Positions 6,397 through 8,675 of a DNA stretch of 8,675 nt are shown here, piece by piece. The notes below the pieces were generated by a model. That model ran no database searches. It was given only the letters and a program-made list of their open reading frames with translations, and was not told where the DNA came from. Positions within the stretch are counted from its first letter, which is position 1, and each line of letters starts with the position of its first letter. Position numbers and translations under genes: made by a program. The DNA is from an uncultured Ktedonobacteraceae bacterium (GTDB lineage: Bacteria; Chloroflexota; Ktedonobacteria; Ktedonobacterales; Ktedonobacteraceae), in contig CATPCK010000275.1 in assembly GCA_955652655.1 (NCBI GenBank), forward strand, positions 1-8,675. The letters run 5' to 3'.

Positions 6397-7917
6397 TTAT
6401 GCCCTCCCTGGCTCATCGAATAGGCAAGCCGCGATTTCTCCGAGCATTCCAGACAATTCTTGTGGTCGTGGACTGTTAAGACGATTGACACGACGCGTAG
6501 CAATTTTAAAGAGAAGTGCGGCTTCATAGAGTCTTGAGCGTTCCAGGATGCCATCGACAATAGCCCGCGTGCTCCCAAGTTCAAGCATTGCTTGCCGATA
6601 GGTACTGCTGAATACTTTTGCCGACGCCTCGAGCCATTGACGCATACCAGGACGGGAATACCAAAGCCCACTCGGACGCAGGTACGCAAGGAAGTAACCG
6701 ACATCGAGTGCTGAGTCTGCCAGGCAAAACCCATCAAAGTCTACCACAAAGACGCGATGACTGTGGAAGAGTAGCTGACTGGCCTTAAAGCCACCATGGG
6801 CAGATCGATAGACATCAGGTTGTTGTGTCTCTAAACGTGCCGCAAGTTGCTGGGCGAGTCTTCGCACATCTTCTGCCTGGGTTGGATTGGAGGCCGCGAT
6901 CAGCAGGGCACGTTCACGGGCACGCTTTGCCTCTTTTGCTCCTGTGCGTGGAGTACTTTCATGAGGCTGTACTGTACTCGTGTGCAAGCGGGCTAATGCA
7001 ATCGCTGTGAGTCCTAGTTCTTCGGTTGGAACAATCACGTTCGTAATCTCACCACCACGCCCATATTCCATTTGAGGTCGCAGGATGCGTCCACCAATGC
7101 GTAATAGCTCCTCAGGATTGGCGGGTTGCACTGCCTCGTTAAACGTCAATCCAAGTATCTTGTTCATACCAAGCGGTTGTGGTAGGAGTGGCAGATCCAG
7201 GATGTGTCCTACAACCTTGCATCCCTGCATAGCTATCTGCTCTTGATAGAGTTTCTGCTGCAAGGACTGAACTTCAAGTGCCTGTCGTGGGTCAGCATAG
7301 ACCTTCCCAAAGATGGTTACATTTTTATGGCTGGATGTTTTCTCACTGAGGTGCTCCAGGGTAAGGGAATAGCGAATAACACAGCGATTCGCGGGTTTAT
7401 AGCGCACAGGTACGGCAGTTGCAGACACGAGCTGCCAGCCCTGGTCGCTCAATTGCAGCCGCGCTGCTGCTTGCAAATCCTGGAGAAGTATGCTCTGTCG
7501 TGTGGTGTCACAACTTGCCACAAGCGCAGGGAGGTTATCATCGGCGGGAAAGGCCTGTACTGAGAGGCCCAAATCTTCGGCTCGCACTACTCCCGAAGGT
7601 TGTATCGCAAATGAAGCCTGCTGGGCCTGTGTTTCGCTAAAGCGAATATGTGCGCCTTCAAGAGCTTGTTCGTCGAGTGTCAGGCTAACCGAGCGGTTCA
7701 GGTCATGGGAATATGTTCTTCGACCGAGCTTTACTTCATCCACACTGTAGATTACTGCAAGCCCTCGTCCCGGTTTGCGCCGCAGGTAGCGCACAAAAAG
7801 CTCTGCTGGTCCCTGCAATCCAGGCAACAATGGGCGCTTGGCCCTTTCAAAGAGACCTGTGACAATGGCCGGAAGTTTTAGGATAGAGAGACTAGCATTT
7901 GAATGATCTTGACTCAT
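6397..7917 (-). CDS. CotS/APH-type kinase-fold protein, catalytic Asp replaced
   Basis: 506-residue protein; the C-terminal 330 residues have the aminoglycoside/choline phosphotransferase fold. The N-lobe has the ATP-Lys candidate in FGKVY (Lys205). The C-lobe has HGGFKASQLLF (374-384) in place of the Brenner motif HGDxxxxN, then VVDFDGFCLADSALDVG (391-407) in place of the metal-binding IDxD segment. His374 and both Asp of the DFD block are kept, but the catalytic Asp is Gly376 (GGC, 6790-6792) and the usual Asn is Gln381. Gln is seen in related bacterial families; loss of Asp is not expected in an active kinase. An N-terminal stretch of about 170 residues has no recognisable domain. No membrane segment is seen. 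The start is the ATG at 7917 with GGGAG 9 bases upstream. The gene starts 32 bases after the ATP-grasp gene and ends 48 bases before the exporter, so all three are likely co-transcribed. Likely a pseudokinase, nucleotide-binding scaffold or atypical transferase; substrate unknown. Confidence 0.8.
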   Translation of the reverse strand: MSQDHSNASLSILKLPAIVTGLFERAKRPLLPGLQGPAELFVRYLRRKPGRGLAVIYSVDEVKLGRRTYSHDLNRSVSLTLDEQALEGAHIRFSETQAQQASFAIQPSGVVRAEDLGLSVQAFPADDNLPALVASCDTTRQSILLQDLQAAARLQLSDQGWQLVSATAVPVRYKPANRCVIRYSLTLEHLSEKTSSHKNVTIFGKVYADPRQALEVQSLQQKLYQEQIAMQGCKVVGHILDLPLLPQPLGMNKILGLTFNEAVQPANPEELLRIGGRILRPQMEYGRGGEITNVIVPTEELGLTAIALARLHTSTVQPHESTPRTGAKEAKRARERALLIAASNPTQAEDVRRLAQQLAARLETQQPDVYRSAHGGFKASQLLFHSHRVFVVDFDGFCLADSALDVGYFLAYLRPSGLWYSRPGMRQWLEASAKVFSSTYRQAMLELGSTRAIVDGILERSRLYEAALLFKIATRRVNRLNSPRPQELSGMLGEIAACLFDEPGRA

Positions 7918-7949
7918 GCACTCGTGCTCCCGTCTTCCTTCTCTACTTA

Positions 7950-8675
7950 TCAGGACTTCATACTATCTACAAGGAACAAATTTTTCGTGCCTGTTGACGA
8001 GTGCCGCCGTTTACGCTTCATACGTGCTATACGTTTTCTCTCAGCATATTTTGCGGCATGGAGGACATACTCCGCGATGCGCACCACGGCGCGCGGGACG
8101 CGTCCGAAACTGGGGAAGTCGTTGATGTCTAAAATGGCAAGGCCCTGGGGTGTTTCAACGACATCGATCCCATAAATATCAAGGCCATACAGTTTACCAA
8201 CCTGAAGCGTAAGTTTACGTAGCTCCGGTGTGAGTGGGATAAACTTTTCATCCACATCACCGTGTAGCGGTGACTTCTTCGCAATAGCTGCATAGACCTC
8301 TTTACCCGTCACATACACTTTGATATCAAATCCTGTATTTTCGGCGTATCTTTGTGCCAGAAAGAAGCTATCGTCCGCCTCAGCTATCTCCAGGGCTGCC
8401 AAATCGGCAGGGCTATTCAGGCGGTAAATACCCTTGCAGGAACTTCCGTTGCTCGGTTTGATGACAAGAGGATAGTCCTCTGCGGGAATCTGTTTGAGGA
8501 GGCGAGGGTGAGCGACAAAGTAGGTAGGTGGTATAGGTAAGCCGTGCGCGCGTCCAAAGGCTGCCGCGACAGCCTTATCTCGCACAAGGCGAATCGCCCG
8601 CGAGTTATTGATAGTTGGGATACCTACTGCTTCTGCCGCTGCCAGAATACTCATGCCAGGGCCATCTGCCAATGA
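7950..8675 (-). CDS. ATP-grasp protein, ITPK/RimK-like (5' end outside window)
   Basis: The reading frame stays open through the right edge, so about 80-100 N-terminal residues (the pre-ATP-grasp domain) are probably missing. A TTG at 8672 is in frame but gives an improbable mid-domain start. Visible in the 240-residue fragment, counted from that TTG: YPLVIKPSNGSSCKGIYRL (67-85) with ATP-binding Lys72 and a Gly/Ser loop; FFLAQRYAENTGFDIKVYV (103-121) with Lys118; YGIDVV with Asp170; and the metal strand LDINDFPSFGRVP (181-193) with Asp182 and Asn184. These match, block by block, the ATP-grasp gene at 1541-2383, so the two are paralogues. Here FPSF replaces FPGF. A very basic tail (about 211-223, Arg/Lys-rich) suggests contact with an acidic partner, membrane or polyanion. 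It is the first visible gene of the operon with the kinase-fold gene and exporter. It could be an amino-acid ligase or an inositol polyphosphate-type kinase; the sequence does not decide. Confidence 0.83.
   Translation of the reverse strand, partial: SLADGPGMSILAAAEAVGIPTINNSRAIRLVRDKAVAAAFGRAHGLPIPPTYFVAHPRLLKQIPAEDYPLVIKPSNGSSCKGIYRLNSPADLAALEIAEADDSFFLAQRYAENTGFDIKVYVTGKEVYAAIAKKSPLHGDVDEKFIPLTPELRKLTLQVGKLYGLDIYGIDVVETPQGLAILDINDFPSFGRVPRAVVRIAEYVLHAAKYAERKRIARMKRKRRHSSTGTKNLFLVDSMKS

Noticed and set aside
6339..6737. Minus-strand open frame overlapping the end of the kinase-fold gene
   Set aside because: It is in another frame of a confident gene, crosses the intergenic gap, and its product has no family features.
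8670..8672. TTG at 8672 as the true start of the right-hand ATP-grasp gene
   Set aside because: It would begin in the middle of the fold, omitting the N-terminal domain, and the frame stays open to the window edge. The gene is treated as partial.

Overview
The window looks like chromosomal DNA from a free-living, G+C-moderate bacterium, with G+C in the low-to-mid 50s by eye. No hallmark gene fixes the taxon. My best guess is Chloroflexota, class Ktedonobacteria, because of the base composition, an FHA domain fused to an ABC exporter (implying phospho-Thr signalling), and ATP-grasp and kinase-fold paralogues in small operons. This is inference. No tRNA, rRNA, CRISPR array, insertion sequence or phage gene is visible, and no stretch over 300 bases lacks a gene.

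Layout, left to right. A GT4 glycosyltransferase (135-1529, +) starts at an ATG with a strong Shine-Dalgarno. It converges, 11 bases apart, on a RimK/ITPK-like ATP-grasp gene (1541-2383, -). A 130-base divergent promoter region (2384-2513) separates that gene from a membrane-anchored beta-propeller protein (2514-3812, +). The propeller gene converges, across a hairpin, on a three-gene minus-strand operon. In transcription order the operon is: a second ATP-grasp protein (7950-8675, cut by the right edge), a CotS/APH-type kinase-fold protein with a Gly where the catalytic Asp should be (6397-7917), and an ABC half-exporter with a C-terminal FHA domain and a long extracytoplasmic insert (3880-6348). 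The operon gaps are 32 and 48 bases, and both downstream genes have good ribosome binding sites.

How the genes may work together. The two ATP-grasp proteins share the C-terminal Asp-Ile-Asn-x-Phe-Pro motif and a basic Asp-Ile-Lys core. This resembles inositol polyphosphate kinase (ITPK) more than RimK. ATP-grasp, CotS-like kinase-fold and GT4 proteins are also the three enzyme types associated with Bacillus spore coats (YheC/YheD, CotS/CotI/YutH, CotSA). I infer a surface- or spore-envelope-modification module: cytoplasmic enzymes that build or ligate a metabolite or polymer, an exporter gated by phospho-Thr signalling, and a surface-exposed propeller. I know of no named system with exactly this content, but no search was possible.
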